A stretch of 64,000 nt of DNA from Streptomyces sp. SCUT-3 (GCF_014083985.1 NZ_CP046907.1:5404501-5468500); one strand, 5' to 3'; positions 17,370 through 26,119 are shown, counted from the first letter of the stretch. The notes: a model not told the origin generated them from the letters alone. Program-made: numbers and translations.

Positions 17370-18020
17370 TCAGCCCTTGCCGAGCAGCTTCTCCATCCGG
17401 TCGATCTCCGCGTTCTGGACGGCGACGACGTCGGCGGCCAGGTCCTTGGAGGGGCCGTGGAGGCCCTGCTTCCTCTCGGTCTCGGCCATCTCCACCGCAC
17501 CCTCGTGGTGCGCGATCATCATGGTCAGGAACGCGGTGTCGAACTCCTTGCCGGAGGCCTTGCCCAGCCCAGTCATCTGTTCGTCGCTCATCATGCCGGG
17601 CATGCCCGCGCCGCCGTGGCCGGACCCGTGGTCCATGCCGCCGTGGCCCGCGCCGTCCGTGCCCTCGGGCACGTCCTCGCCCCAGGCGGCGAGCCAGCCC
17701 GACATGGTCTCGATCTCGGGGGCCTGCGCCTTCTCGATCTCCTCGGCGAGCTTCTTGACCTCGGCGGAGGACGCCCTGCTCGCGGCCAGTCCGGCCATCT
17801 CCACCGCCTGGCGGTGGTGGGGGATCATGCCCTGGGAGAAGGCGACGTCGGCCTCGTTGTGCTTGTCCGCCGGGGCCGTGGCCGGGGCCGAGGTGGCGCC
17901 GGCGTCGTCGGAGGGCCCGGCGGGGGTGCTCTCGCCGCCGCAGGCGGTCAGCGTGAGGGCGGCGGCTCCCGCGGCGAGGAGCAGGGCTGCCCGGCGGGCC
18001 AGGGAACGGGTGGGGGTCAT
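17370..18020 (-). CDS. DUF305 lipoprotein
   Basis: 216 aa. Lipoprotein signal with lipobox LTAC (Cys about residue 27). DUF305 contains two related halves, each with the family motif: FSQGMIPHHRQAVEMA and FLTMMIAHHEGAVEMAETE. Between them is a His/Met/Gly-rich loop (GHGGMDHGSGHGGAGMPGMM), suggesting metal binding at the cell surface. AGGAGTT ribosome site. It follows the DUF6153-like gene by 89 bp on the same strand and likely forms an operon. Link to copper rests on context and His/Met content. Confidence 0.85.
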   Translation of the reverse strand: MTPTRSLARRAALLLAAGAAALTLTACGGESTPAGPSDDAGATSAPATAPADKHNEADVAFSQGMIPHHRQAVEMAGLAASRASSAEVKKLAEEIEKAQAPEIETMSGWLAAWGEDVPEGTDGAGHGGMDHGSGHGGAGMPGMMSDEQMTGLGKASGKEFDTAFLTMMIAHHEGAVEMAETERKQGLHGPSKDLAADVVAVQNAEIDRMEKLLGKG

Positions 18021-18109
18021 GGTTCGGAGAACTCCTGTGTCGTGCGCGAATGAGGACGTGCGGGGCCGCGGCGGCAGGCCGGTTCGGGGCGCTGCGCCGG
18101 GAGGGCGTC

Positions 18110-18535
18110 CTATATCCGCAGGAGTTGGAGTTCGGCGAGGGACGGCGGGGCGCGTCCGCCGTCGGGGCCGGCCGGGACGCGGAGGGCGGGCTGCCGGTCC
18201 GCCGCGTCCGGGTGGTGGATGCCGACTGCCGCCACGGGCGCGGTGGGGGAGGAGGGGACCGAGGCGGAGGAGCACGCCGGATCGGCGTGGCTGCCGTGGC
18301 CCGCGGGCCCGTCCTGGCCGCCGGGGCAGGCGTGCGGCGGAGCCGTCGCGTCCGCCGCCTGGTGGGAGGCGGGGGCTGTGTGGTGGGCGGCGGAGACCGC
18401 GCGGTGGGCGGGGACCGGCAGGCCCGCGGCGCCGAGGCCGTGCATGCCCACGAGACCGGCCAGCACGGCGAGCACGAGCAGCACCGGCGCCCGCAGCACC
18501 TGCTGCGGGGAACGGGAGGGCTCGCCGAGGACCAC
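18110..18535 (-). CDS. DUF6153-like small membrane protein
   Basis: 141 aa from GTG 18535. One N-terminal TM helix (VLRAPVLLVLAVLAGLVGMHGLG), then an Ala/His/Pro-rich extracytoplasmic part with two Cys (HACPGGQDG, DPACSSAS). Such proteins typically sit beside DUF305 genes in Streptomyces, as here. Function unknown. The family name is from memory of this neighbourhood and sequence style. Confidence 0.6.
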   Translation of the reverse strand: MVLGEPSRSPQQVLRAPVLLVLAVLAGLVGMHGLGAAGLPVPAHRAVSAAHHTAPASHQAADATAPPHACPGGQDGPAGHGSHADPACSSASVPSSPTAPVAAVGIHHPDAADRQPALRVPAGPDGGRAPPSLAELQLLRI

Positions 18536-18676
18536 CGGCTCATCGTAATGCCCCGCCCCGCGGGGCCTTCGGGGAGGAGGAGGTGCCCGAGCCGGGCGGT
18601 GTACCCGAGTCGTGCTTCAATTCCGTTTCAAGCAAGGGCAGTTGGTAAGCAGTTCGACGGTTCGGGAAGGCCTGGC

Positions 18677-19528
18677 ATGACGGACGAGCAGGAGTGGATG
18701 AGGGTGGACCCGGACGCGCCGGCGAGGGAGCCGGTGGACCTGCGCACCGACCGGCCCCACTCGGCCCGCATGTACGACTGCTACCTGGGCGGCAAGACCA
18801 ACTACCCGGCCGACCGGGAGGCGGTCGGGAGGGTCCTGGCGGCCAACCCCACGGTCATCATCGCGGCCCGCGCCAACCGGGCGTGGATGAACCGCGTCGT
18901 CCGGTACCTGGCCGAGCACGAGGGCGTGCGCCAGTTCCTCGACATCGGCACCGGCATACCCACCTCGCCCAACCTGCACGAGATCGTGCAGGGCGTCGCG
19001 CCGGAGGCCAGGGTCGTCTACGCGGACAACGACCCCATCGTCCTGGCGCACGCCCAGGCGCTCCTGCGCAGCACGCCGGAGGGGCGCACCGCCTACCTCG
19101 ACGCCGACGTCAGGGACCCGCGGCGCATCCTGACCGCCCCTGAGCTGCTCCGGACCCTGGACCTGGACCGGCCGGTCGCCCTGAGCATGGCGGCGCTCCT
19201 GCACTTCGTGCCGGACGACCAGGGTGCCCAGGACATCGTCAAGACCCTGGTGGACGCGCTGGCACCGGGCAGTTTCCTGGTGCTCTCCCACGCCACCGGG
19301 GACTTCGCCCCCGAGGAGTGGGCGAGGACCGTCGAGACCTACCGGGCGAGCGGCACCGACGCCCAGGTGCGCTCCCGCGAGGAGGTGGCCCGGTTCTTCG
19401 ACGGCCTGGAGCTGCTCGAGCCGGGTGTGGTGATGCCGCACCAGTGGCGCCTGGACGTGGACGCCTCGCCCCTGGTGCTGCAGGACGCCGAGGTCTCCGG
19501 GTGGGTCGGCGTCGCCCGCAAGCCCTGA
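18677..19528 (+). CDS. DUF574-family SAM-dependent methyltransferase
   Basis: 283 aa. Characteristic opening RTDRPHSARMYDCYLGGKTNYPADREA, SAM site FLDIGTGIPTSPNLHEI, and VVYADNDPIVLAHA for the ribose. This is the actinomycete-expanded methyltransferase family of unknown substrates. ATG 18677 has GGGAAGG 6 nt upstream. A second member is at 54424-55236 (same layout, clearly diverged). Ends in a hairpin at 19554-19592. Confidence 0.9.
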   Translation: MTDEQEWMRVDPDAPAREPVDLRTDRPHSARMYDCYLGGKTNYPADREAVGRVLAANPTVIIAARANRAWMNRVVRYLAEHEGVRQFLDIGTGIPTSPNLHEIVQGVAPEARVVYADNDPIVLAHAQALLRSTPEGRTAYLDADVRDPRRILTAPELLRTLDLDRPVALSMAALLHFVPDDQGAQDIVKTLVDALAPGSFLVLSHATGDFAPEEWARTVETYRASGTDAQVRSREEVARFFDGLELLEPGVVMPHQWRLDVDASPLVLQDAEVSGWVGVARKP

Positions 19529-19553
19529 GCCGTCCCGGCCCCGGACCCGGTAC

Positions 19554-19592
19554 CCCGGCGCCCCGCGGCGCGCGGCGCGCGGGGGCGCCGGG
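19554..19592 (+). terminator. GC hairpin after DUF574 methyltransferase
   Basis: CCCGGCGCCCC paired with GGGGCGCCGGG, with a 17-nt GC loop, 26 bp beyond the stop. Confidence 0.6.
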
Positions 19593-19782
19593 CCCGCCCG
19601 CCTCCGGCGTCGTCACTCCGTGTTCTCGGTCCACTCCGCTGCGGATGCGGACACGCCGGGCCGCTGCGAGACTTGACGCACCCGAAGAACCCTCCGTGGT
19701 GGTGGTTCGGCCGGGCACAACCTTTCCGTGCCTCCGGCGGTCGGACCCTGCACACGCGCACTCATGTATTGAGGGGAACCCC

Positions 19783-20391
19783 ATGCGACGGTGGAACACC
19801 GCACTGGCCGCGCTCGTACTCACAACCGCAGGGCTGACGGTGACGACGGCCTCGGCCGCGCCGGCCGCATCCGTTCCGACCGCGTCCGTCCCGGCGGCCG
19901 CCGCGCAGGCGGCCGCGGTCTGCCCGACCGGCTGGGGAAGCCTGACCAAGTCGGTCACCGAGACGTCCTACAAGCCGCTGACCAACGTCAGGACGGGGCG
20001 GCACGACTGCTTCGACCGGATGGTCCTGGATGTGCCCGGTGCGGGCAGCAAGCCCATCGGCTACCGGGTGGGCTACGTCGACACCCTGTACCAGGACGGT
20101 TCCGGCAACCCCGTCGCGGTCCGAGGCGGCGCCGTGATCGAGGTGCGGGCGGCCGCGCCGAGCTACGACCCGGCGACCGGGAAGGCGACGTACCCCGCCC
20201 GGGCCGGGCAGCGGCTCCCCGGCGTGGACGTCACCGGGTACCGCACCTTCCGGGACACCCGGTTCGCCGGCAGTTTCGAGGGCGACACGCAGATCGGGCT
20301 GGGGGTCCGGGCGCGGCTGCCGTTCCGGGTCCTCCGGCTCCCCGACAAGCTGGTGATCGACGTCGCCCACTCCTGGGGCAAGAAGAGCTGA
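19783..20391 (+). CDS. secreted AMIN-like domain protein
   Basis: 202 aa. Sec signal (MRRWNTALAALVLTTAGLTVTTASA, AAP cleavage). The mature protein begins with an Ala/Pro/Val-rich linker, then a single beta-rich domain: HDCFDRMVLDVPGAG..., GYRVGYVD, and a closing LPFRVLRLPDKLVIDVAHSW. This is typical of the AMIN-like domain in actinobacterial exported proteins, thought to bind the cell wall or polymer. GAGGGGA ribosome site. Followed by a perfect terminator. Confidence 0.78.
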   Translation: MRRWNTALAALVLTTAGLTVTTASAAPAASVPTASVPAAAAQAAAVCPTGWGSLTKSVTETSYKPLTNVRTGRHDCFDRMVLDVPGAGSKPIGYRVGYVDTLYQDGSGNPVAVRGGAVIEVRAAAPSYDPATGKATYPARAGQRLPGVDVTGYRTFRDTRFAGSFEGDTQIGLGVRARLPFRVLRLPDKLVIDVAHSWGKKS

Positions 20392-20399
20392 TCCTTCCG

Positions 20400-20429
20400 C
20401 CCCCGTTTCCCGGCGCCGGGAAACGGGGG
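20400..20429 (+). terminator. perfect 30-bp palindrome terminator
   Basis: CCCCCGTTTCCCGGC and its exact reverse complement with no spacer, 8 bp after the stop at 20391. It also ends the leftward TetR transcript side. Confidence 0.85.
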
Positions 20430-20518
20430 CGGGGGGAGAGACGAGGGCGCCGTCCCGCCCGGCAGTGCGGGACGGCGCCCTTCCTGCTGCCCGGACGCGG
20501 CAGGGCCGAAGGGGCGGG

Positions 20519-21088
20519 TCAGCAGCGGAAGAGGCGCCAGGTGGCGAGCGCGGCCTCGCCCGGTGCGGGCGCGTCCGGGGAGGAGGCCTGCGCGGCGAGC
20601 CAGTGCGCGAGGACGCCGGTGAGGGCGCCGGCGAGGTAGGCGGCGTGGATGTCGACGGGCACGTCGTCGAAGCCGGAGGGGCGGCCGTCCTCGCGGAAGC
20701 GCTCCGCCAGTTCGCGGGCCAGGCGCTCGCGCATGCGGACGGCGAACAGGGGGCTGCCGCGGTCGCAGAGCACCCGGTGGTAGAGCGTGGCGTTGGCCGC
20801 GATGTGCTCGAAGAGGTCGGTGAGCGGTTGCGGGGCCCGGTCGCGGGGGGCGGTCAGGGGGCACAGTGCGGCGGCCCGCACGGCCTCCGCGACGGCCTCC
20901 TCCATCGAGTCGCTCACCAGGGAGTGCAGGTCCGGGTGGTGCTGGTAGACCGTCGTGCGGTTGACGCCGGCCCGCTTGGCCACCTCGGAGACGGTGATGG
21001 AGCTCAGCTCCCGGTCTGCGGCGAGTTCGAGAACGGCTGTGCGCAGCCTGGCCCTGGTGCGCCGGGCGCGCGGGTCGTCTGGGTTCAC
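20519..21088 (-). CDS. TetR/AcrR-family repressor
   Basis: 189 aa from GTG 21088. N-terminal HTH: RTRARLRTAVLELAADRELSSITVSEVAKRAGVNRTTVYQHHPD (helix-turn-helix at 35-55). The C-terminal helical ligand domain is not similar to a known class by eye. It is divergent from the DsbA-TPR gene with 58 bp between starts and an excellent operator (21101-21132), so it probably represses that gene and itself. Confidence 0.9.
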   Translation of the reverse strand: MNPDDPRARRTRARLRTAVLELAADRELSSITVSEVAKRAGVNRTTVYQHHPDLHSLVSDSMEEAVAEAVRAAALCPLTAPRDRAPQPLTDLFEHIAANATLYHRVLCDRGSPLFAVRMRERLARELAERFREDGRPSGFDDVPVDIHAAYLAGALTGVLAHWLAAQASSPDAPAPGEAALATWRLFRC

Positions 21089-21100
21089 GGCCCTTACTCT

Positions 21101-21132
21101 ACGACACCTGTTGCTTATCCAACACGTGTCGT
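21101..21132. promoter_or_regulatory. TetR operator, 13-6-13 inverted repeat
   Basis: ACGACACCTGTTG / CAACACGTGTCGT (one mismatch) with a 6-bp centre, between the divergent starts of the TetR and DsbA-TPR genes; it overlaps the -35 and spacer of the promoter at 21111-21139. Confidence 0.8.
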
Positions 21133-21139
21133 TTAGTGT
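21111..21139 (+). promoter_or_regulatory. promoter for DsbA-TPR gene, probably leaderless
   Basis: -35 TTGCTT and -10 TAGTGT with 17-bp spacing. The start site would be about at the ATG (21147), with no ribosome site visible, so a leaderless transcript is likely. Confidence 0.6.
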
Positions 21140-21146
21140 TTCCGGT

Positions 21147-22127
21147 ATGCGAATCGAGGTGTGGGCGGACGTGGTCTGCCCCTGGATGTACATCGGCAAG
21201 CGGCGGCTGGAGAGGGCCCTGGCCGGGCGCGGCGGCGAACCGGTCGAGGTGGTCTGGCGCCCGTACCGGATCGACCCGACGGCGCCGGCCGAGGCCACGC
21301 CCAGGGCCGGACTGCTCACGGACCCCGACGCCCGCGAGGCGCTGCGCGAGTGCGCCCCCGGCCTGACCCCGGAGGAGAACCGGGACCGGGTGGCCGACGA
21401 GGCCCGCGCCGAGGGCCTGGGTCCGCGCTGGGGCGCGGTGTGGCGTGCCAGCAGCCACGACGCGCACCGGCTGATCGCGCTCGCCCTCGACGCCGGCGGC
21501 GCACGCCTCCAGGACGCCGTGGTGGAGGCCGTGCTCAGGGCCCACTTCGTCGAGGGCCTCGACATCAGCGACCGCGAGGTCCTCGGCCGGCTCTCCGACA
21601 GTGCCGGCTTCCCCTCGGGCGGCGCCCTGCTCGACGACGGCGCGGGCGAGGAGCAGGTGCGCGAGCTGCTGCTCCGGGGGAAGGCGATGGGCGTGCGGAC
21701 CTCCCCGACCTACGTGGCCGCCGGCCTGGCACTGGCCGGTGCGCAGCCGGCGGAGTCGATCGCGGCGCTCCTGCGGGACGCCGAGGCAGCCGGCGAGCCG
21801 CGGCGGCTGCCCGAGGAGGTGGAACGCCTCCGGCACGCGGAGGCGCTGCTGGACGTGCGGGACCCGCTCGGCGCCCTCACCCTGCTGCGGCCGCTGCTGG
21901 CGGACCACGGCGACGACCCCAACGTCCGGCTGCTGGCCGCCCGCGCCTACTACGCCTCCGCCCAGCTCGGGCGGGCCAGGGGGATCCTGGAGCAGCTGGT
22001 CGCCGACGCGCCGGACGACGCCTACGCCCGCCTGCTCCTGGGGCGCACCCTGGAACGCCAGGGCCTGCCCGCCGAGGCCGCACCGCACCTGCGGATGGCC
22101 GCGGCGATGGTGCCCGACTACGGCTGA
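21147..22127 (+). CDS. DsbA/FrnE-type thioredoxin-fold oxidoreductase fused to TPR
   Basis: 326 aa. The first 200 residues are a FrnE-like DsbA domain (MRIEVWADVVCPWMYIGKRRLERAL ... GVRTSPTYVAAG). In this protein the CPWC-type motif is CPWM, so only one active-site Cys remains, suggesting a monothiol isomerase or binding role. The C-terminal 100 residues (RLPEEVERLRHAEALLDVRDPLGALTLLRPLLADHGDDPNVRLLAARAYY...) form about three TPR-like repeats for protein contact. Divergent from TetR, under its operator. Confidence 0.85.
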   Translation: MRIEVWADVVCPWMYIGKRRLERALAGRGGEPVEVVWRPYRIDPTAPAEATPRAGLLTDPDAREALRECAPGLTPEENRDRVADEARAEGLGPRWGAVWRASSHDAHRLIALALDAGGARLQDAVVEAVLRAHFVEGLDISDREVLGRLSDSAGFPSGGALLDDGAGEEQVRELLLRGKAMGVRTSPTYVAAGLALAGAQPAESIAALLRDAEAAGEPRRLPEEVERLRHAEALLDVRDPLGALTLLRPLLADHGDDPNVRLLAARAYYASAQLGRARGILEQLVADAPDDAYARLLLGRTLERQGLPAEAAPHLRMAAAMVPDYG

Positions 22128-22287
22128 CCGCCCTGTCGCTGATCCCCTGTCAGCTCCGTGCCGGCCCGGACCGAGGGGGCCGGACGGAGCAACCCGGCCA
22201 CGTCGGGAGCAACGAGAGGTGCGTTCCCGGGCCCGGTGTGGTGATGCTGAAAAGGACTCATCAGTGCATTCACGACAGGGAGTTTTC

Positions 22288-22698
22288 ATGCGTGCACGTC
22301 GGATCCTGACCCCCCTGGCCTTCTCGCTGGCGCTGGCCGGCCTCGGTGCCTCGGCGGCCCAGGCCGCTCCTTCGCAGGTCACGCCGCAGGAGTGCATCGA
22401 GGCAGGCGGCCGGGTGGTGAACCTCAGTGCGGAGGTCTCGATCTGCGTCGGCGGCAGCCTCAGCGGCGAGGTCATCGAGCCCGGTTCGGTGAACAACGAG
22501 ACCGACACCGGGACCGGGGTCGGCACGGACACCGCGGCCGGTGCCGGAGCAGAGGCCGGCACCGGGGCGGAGACCGGAGTCGGCACCGAGAACGGGGTCG
22601 GTACGGAGAACGGGACCGGCACCGAGGCCGGGGTCGGCACCGAGAACGGGATCGGCGCCGGTTCCGCCGGTGTCGGACAGGACGGCACCGCCGTCTGA
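22288..22698 (+). CDS. small secreted Gly/Thr-repeat protein
   Basis: 136 aa. Sec signal peptide to about residue 28 (ASAAQAA). A short Cys-containing segment (QECIEAGGRVV...SICVGGSL) precedes a low-complexity tail with imperfect repeats such as GVGTENG and GTGTEAG (11 or so). The Cys pair and repeat tail suggest a cell-surface or envelope protein; no function recognised. AGGGAG ribosome site before ATG 22288. Confidence 0.65.
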   Translation: MRARRILTPLAFSLALAGLGASAAQAAPSQVTPQECIEAGGRVVNLSAEVSICVGGSLSGEVIEPGSVNNETDTGTGVGTDTAAGAGAEAGTGAETGVGTENGVGTENGTGTEAGVGTENGIGAGSAGVGQDGTAV

Positions 22699-22781
22699 CG
22701 TCCTCCTGTCCCGGACGGCTCATCGGCAGCGGGCGCGCCCAGCGGCACGGGGCGCGCCCGCTCCGGCGTGCTCCGGGCCCG

Positions 22782-23336
22782 TCACCGCCCCCTGCGCGGG
22801 GCGGACGGCCTCCCGGGCGGGGCGGACGCGCCGTGCCCGCCCCGCCCGGGGGGCCCGCCCTGTGTGTCGTACTCGCCCTGCGCGTCGTGCTCGGGCGGCC
22901 GCCGCATCGGACCCCAGGGGCCGCGCTGGCGTGCCACCTCGGCCTGCGCCTTGGCGATGACGCGGCTGCCCACCCAGGCGAGCGGCCGGACGTCGGTCAC
23001 CAGGGGCTCGTTGTCGGGGCCGCGGCCGATCTCCCGGCCCCTGAGCACCCACGGCCGCACCTGCGGGCCCTGGTCGTGCCGCAGGTGGCAGTAGTCGTAC
23101 AGCCTGCGTGCCACCCACAGCCGCACCGAGCGGCCCGCCCACCAGGGCTCGACGTCGAGGGTGTTGGCCGACAGCCCCGGCAGCTCGACGCCGGTCAGGG
23201 TGTCGGTGCTGGAGGTGCGCTCCAGGTCCGGCCCGGGCCCGCGGGACCAGCGTATGTACAGGTGGTCGCTGCGGTGGACGAGGGAAGCCAGGTCGTCCAG
23301 GTCGCGCAGCTCCGTCATCCGGGGGGTCGCCGCCAT
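22782..23336 (-). CDS. DUF6098-like hypothetical protein
   Basis: 184 aa. Core: LDDLASLVHRSDHLYIRWSRGPGPDLE and TLTGVELPGLSANTLDVEPWW, in the style of the actinomycete DUF6098 family, followed by a polar His/Gly/Pro-rich tail of no clear conservation. ATG at 23336. Function unknown. Not obviously in an operon with neighbours. Confidence 0.6.
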   Translation of the reverse strand: MAATPRMTELRDLDDLASLVHRSDHLYIRWSRGPGPDLERTSSTDTLTGVELPGLSANTLDVEPWWAGRSVRLWVARRLYDYCHLRHDQGPQVRPWVLRGREIGRGPDNEPLVTDVRPLAWVGSRVIAKAQAEVARQRGPWGPMRRPPEHDAQGEYDTQGGPPGRGGHGASAPPGRPSAPRRGR

Positions 23337-23510
23337 CGTGGGTCGCTGCCTTCCCTGCTCCCGCGTCTTTCCCGCTCCGCCGCCCCGTGCCTCCCCCGCC
23401 CCGCGCCGCCGTGGGACGCAGGGGTCCGAAGCCGCTCGCGAGGGGTCGGGTGCCCGCCGCCCGGGCGGGTAAACCGGCAGGTCCGGCGCCGCGCGCCCGC
23501 ACTCCGCCCG

Positions 23511-24815
23511 TCAGAGGCGCTCACGGGCCACCGCGTCGTCGTCCGGCTCGGCCGTGCCGCTTCGGGCGCGCCGGCGGCGCAGCCGGTCCAGGCGCGAGAT
23601 CACCGGTGTGGCGGTGACCCCGTGCAGGACGACGGAGGCGAGCACGGTGAACGTCACCACCGCCCACAGCTGCCGGTCGAAGGCGCTCAGGTCCTCCTGG
23701 CCCAGGGCGTGGGCGAGGTAGAACAGCGAGCCGATGCCCCGGATGCCGAAGAACGCGGTCACGATCCGCTCCCGCGGGCCCGCGGCCCCGCGCGCCTGGG
23801 CGACCCAGCCCGTCACCGGGCGGATCACCACCAGCAGCAGGAGCCCCACCGCGGCCCCCTGCCAGGTCAGGGCCGCCAGGCCGCCGGTGGCGACGTAGCC
23901 GCCGAGCAGGAAGAGCAGGACGGCGGTGAGCAGCCGCTCGACCTGCTCGACGAAGTCGTGCAGGACCTGGTGGTAGCCGTGGGCGCGCTCGGCCGCGCGC
24001 AGGGTGCACGCCGTGGTGAACACGGCCAGGAAGCCGTAGCCGTGCAGCAGCTCGGTGACCCCGTAGGCCAGGAACGTCGCGCCGAGGGCGACGAAGCCCT
24101 CCCGGTGCTCGGACAGCCGCAGCGCTGCCCAGCCGGCCCGGAAGAACATCCACCCCAGCAGCCGCCCCACGGCCAGTCCGCACAGCACCCCGACGGCGCA
24201 CATGTACCCCACCTCCACCAGCGCCCAGTGGCCGATCCACTCCGCGGACCAGCCCGCACCGGCGACGGCGAACAGCGCGAGGGCCGCGTTCACCAGGGGG
24301 AAGGCCAGCCCGTCGTTGAGGCCGGCCTCGCTGGTGAGGGAGAAGCGCACCTCGTCCTCGTCGTGCTCGGAGTCGGTCGGCTCGCCCACCCGCACCTCGG
24401 AGGCGAGCACGGGATCGGTGGGGGCGAGGACCGCGGCCAGCAGCAGGGCGAGCGCCGGCGGCCAGTCCAGGAGCAGCCAGGCCGCGACGCCCGTGGCGGC
24501 GACGGCCAGCGGCATGGTGATCCCCAGCAGCCGCCAGGTGGTGGACCACGCCCGGCGGCCGAAGGGCCGGTTGATGGCCAGGCCGGCGCCCATGAGGGAG
24601 ATGATCACGCACACCTCGGTCACGTGCTCGGCCCAGAAGCGGTCCCGCACCGGATCGACCCGCGGCAGGGGGAGGGGAAGCAGGTAGGCGGCCAGGCCGC
24701 CCAGGGCGAACACCAGGGGGAGGGAGAGCGGCCGCCGGGCCACCAGCCGGGGCAGCACCGCCGCTCCCAGCGCACCCAGCCCCAGCCACGCGTACACGGA
24801 ATCCGACAGGGTCAC
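23511..24815 (-). CDS. Na+/H+ (CPA1/NhaP-type) antiporter
   Basis: 434-aa polytopic membrane protein, about 12 helices. Transport signatures include LAPTDPVLASEVRVGEP (unwound-helix TDPV motif), LTSEAGLNDGLAFPLVNAALA and a late GIRGIGSLFYLA. GTG 24815. The acidic loop SEHDEDEVR is near the TDPV site. Likely for pH/Na+ homeostasis. Divergent from the ChaB-like gene. 1305 nt is normal for this family. Confidence 0.92.
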   Translation of the reverse strand: MTLSDSVYAWLGLGALGAAVLPRLVARRPLSLPLVFALGGLAAYLLPLPLPRVDPVRDRFWAEHVTEVCVIISLMGAGLAINRPFGRRAWSTTWRLLGITMPLAVAATGVAAWLLLDWPPALALLLAAVLAPTDPVLASEVRVGEPTDSEHDEDEVRFSLTSEAGLNDGLAFPLVNAALALFAVAGAGWSAEWIGHWALVEVGYMCAVGVLCGLAVGRLLGWMFFRAGWAALRLSEHREGFVALGATFLAYGVTELLHGYGFLAVFTTACTLRAAERAHGYHQVLHDFVEQVERLLTAVLLFLLGGYVATGGLAALTWQGAAVGLLLLVVIRPVTGWVAQARGAAGPRERIVTAFFGIRGIGSLFYLAHALGQEDLSAFDRQLWAVVTFTVLASVVLHGVTATPVISRLDRLRRRRARSGTAEPDDDAVARERL

Positions 24816-24947
24816 CGGGGCCGCCTGCCTCGGAAGACGCACCGCGAAACCCTGCAGGGGGCGACCGTTCGGGAGGGTTTGTCGGGAGTGCCCCGGGGGA
24901 CGCGAAGGACGACAGCGGACGGAAGGAAACGCAGGAGGTGACCTTCG

Positions 24948-25352
24948 TTGCCGGGACGTGAGGAACTCCCCTCGACCCTGGAACGCTCCCCGGAGGAGGC
25001 GCAGCGCACCTGGATCAAGGCGCACGACTCCGCAGTGGAGCAGTACGGAGAGGGACGGCGGGCCCACCAGGTGGCCTACGGCGCCCTCAAGCACACCCAC
25101 GAGAAGGTGGGCGACCACTGGGAGCGCAAGGAGAAGGGCCGCAAGGGCCCCTCCGACCCCCGGGCGGCCCGGCCGCGGCAGCAGGGCGGCCGCACGGGCG
25201 AGGGCGTCGACGAGCACGCGTCGAAGAAGCACCTGTACGAGGTGGCCAAGCGCCTGGACATCAGCGGCCGCTCCCGCATGGACCGGGACGACCTGCTGGA
25301 CGCCATCCGCAAGGAGAACCGCTCGCGGACGCGGAAGGCCCGCTCGGACTGA
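24948..25352 (+). CDS. ChaB-like protein with Rho-N-type C-terminus
   Basis: 134 aa. TTG start with a strong AGGAGGTGA ribosome site; no ATG or GTG fits. N-terminal ChaB motif: LPSTLERSPEEAQRTWIKAHDSAVEQYGEGRRAHQVAYGALKH. The C-terminus (KKHLYEVAKRLDISGRSRMDRDDLLDAIRKENR) is a SAP/Rho-N-like helix. ChaB proteins are often linked to cation transport; here it is head-to-head with an antiporter. Confidence 0.88.
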   Translation: MPGREELPSTLERSPEEAQRTWIKAHDSAVEQYGEGRRAHQVAYGALKHTHEKVGDHWERKEKGRKGPSDPRAARPRQQGGRTGEGVDEHASKKHLYEVAKRLDISGRSRMDRDDLLDAIRKENRSRTRKARSD

Positions 25353-25436
25353 CCCCGGTCCGGCCGGACCGGCCCATGCCCGGGTGCCCGGATCGCCGGA
25401 CGCCGGTCCCGGGTGCCCGGGGTCCGGGGTGGAGCG

Positions 25437-25976
25437 TCAGGCGGCCTTCGCCGGGGCCGCCGGGCCGGTGCGCAGGCGCTCGGCGAGACCGTCCCGGTGC
25501 AGGTCGGCGACGGGCGCCAGCAGGTCCGGGTGCCGCAGCAGCGAGGCGGCCCGCCGGTCGTGGGCGTCCGGGTCGGTCAGGCGGCGGAACGCGGGGGCGC
25601 AGACCCCGTCGGCGTCCGCGTCCTCCTCCGCCAGGGCGGCCACCGCGGCGGCCGCCAGGGCGGGGTCGGCCAGCAGGCACGCCGCCCAGCTCGCCACGGT
25701 CTCGTCCACCCAGGTCCGCCAGCCGTGTTCGGCCCCGTCGGTGGCGCCGGCGTCGGCGCCGACGAGCCGGTCGAGCCGGGCGGAGCCGCCCGGCCCCACG
25801 ATCCCGAGCAGTGCGACGTCGACGGGCGTGGGGTGGAGGAGCCGCGCGGCGACGGTGGCCGCCTGCCGGGCCTGCGTCTCGGCCAGGGCCGTGCTCAGCG
25901 CACCCCCGGCCGCCGGGTAGGCGCGGACCAGCCACTGCGCCGTGGCCGCTATGACGGGTGACAGATCGGCGGACAC
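25437..25976 (-). CDS. hypothetical Ala-rich protein
   Basis: 179 aa, no signal peptide and no domain recognised. GTG 25976 preceded by GAGGAAGG. Ala-rich (e.g. ETQARQAATVAARLLHP, LADPALAAAAVAALAEEDADADG) and apparently helical. Third base is strongly G/C, so it is coding. Upstream of a region with two short palindromes (26084-26119). Confidence 0.7.
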   Translation of the reverse strand: MSADLSPVIAATAQWLVRAYPAAGGALSTALAETQARQAATVAARLLHPTPVDVALLGIVGPGGSARLDRLVGADAGATDGAEHGWRTWVDETVASWAACLLADPALAAAAVAALAEEDADADGVCAPAFRRLTDPDAHDRRAASLLRHPDLLAPVADLHRDGLAERLRTGPAAPAKAA

Positions 25977-26083
25977 CGCAGCCCACCACCTTCCTCGTCG
26001 GGTGCTCGCTGCGCCGTTGCGGCGCGGACGGCGCCGGTGCCGGCGCGGCCAGGGTAGACGCTGCGGTGGCGCGACAAGGATGG

Positions 26084-26119
26084 CGAACGTCACGTTCGGG
26101 GAAATGTCACTTTTTGACA
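26084..26119. promoter_or_regulatory. two adjacent palindromes in the promoter of the 179-aa gene
   Basis: A 15-bp odd palindrome CGAACGTCACGTTCG (26084-26098), then TGTCA / TGACA with a 5-bp spacer (26105-26119). The 209-bp gap 25977-26185 lies between two leftward genes and is otherwise featureless. Confidence 0.5.
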
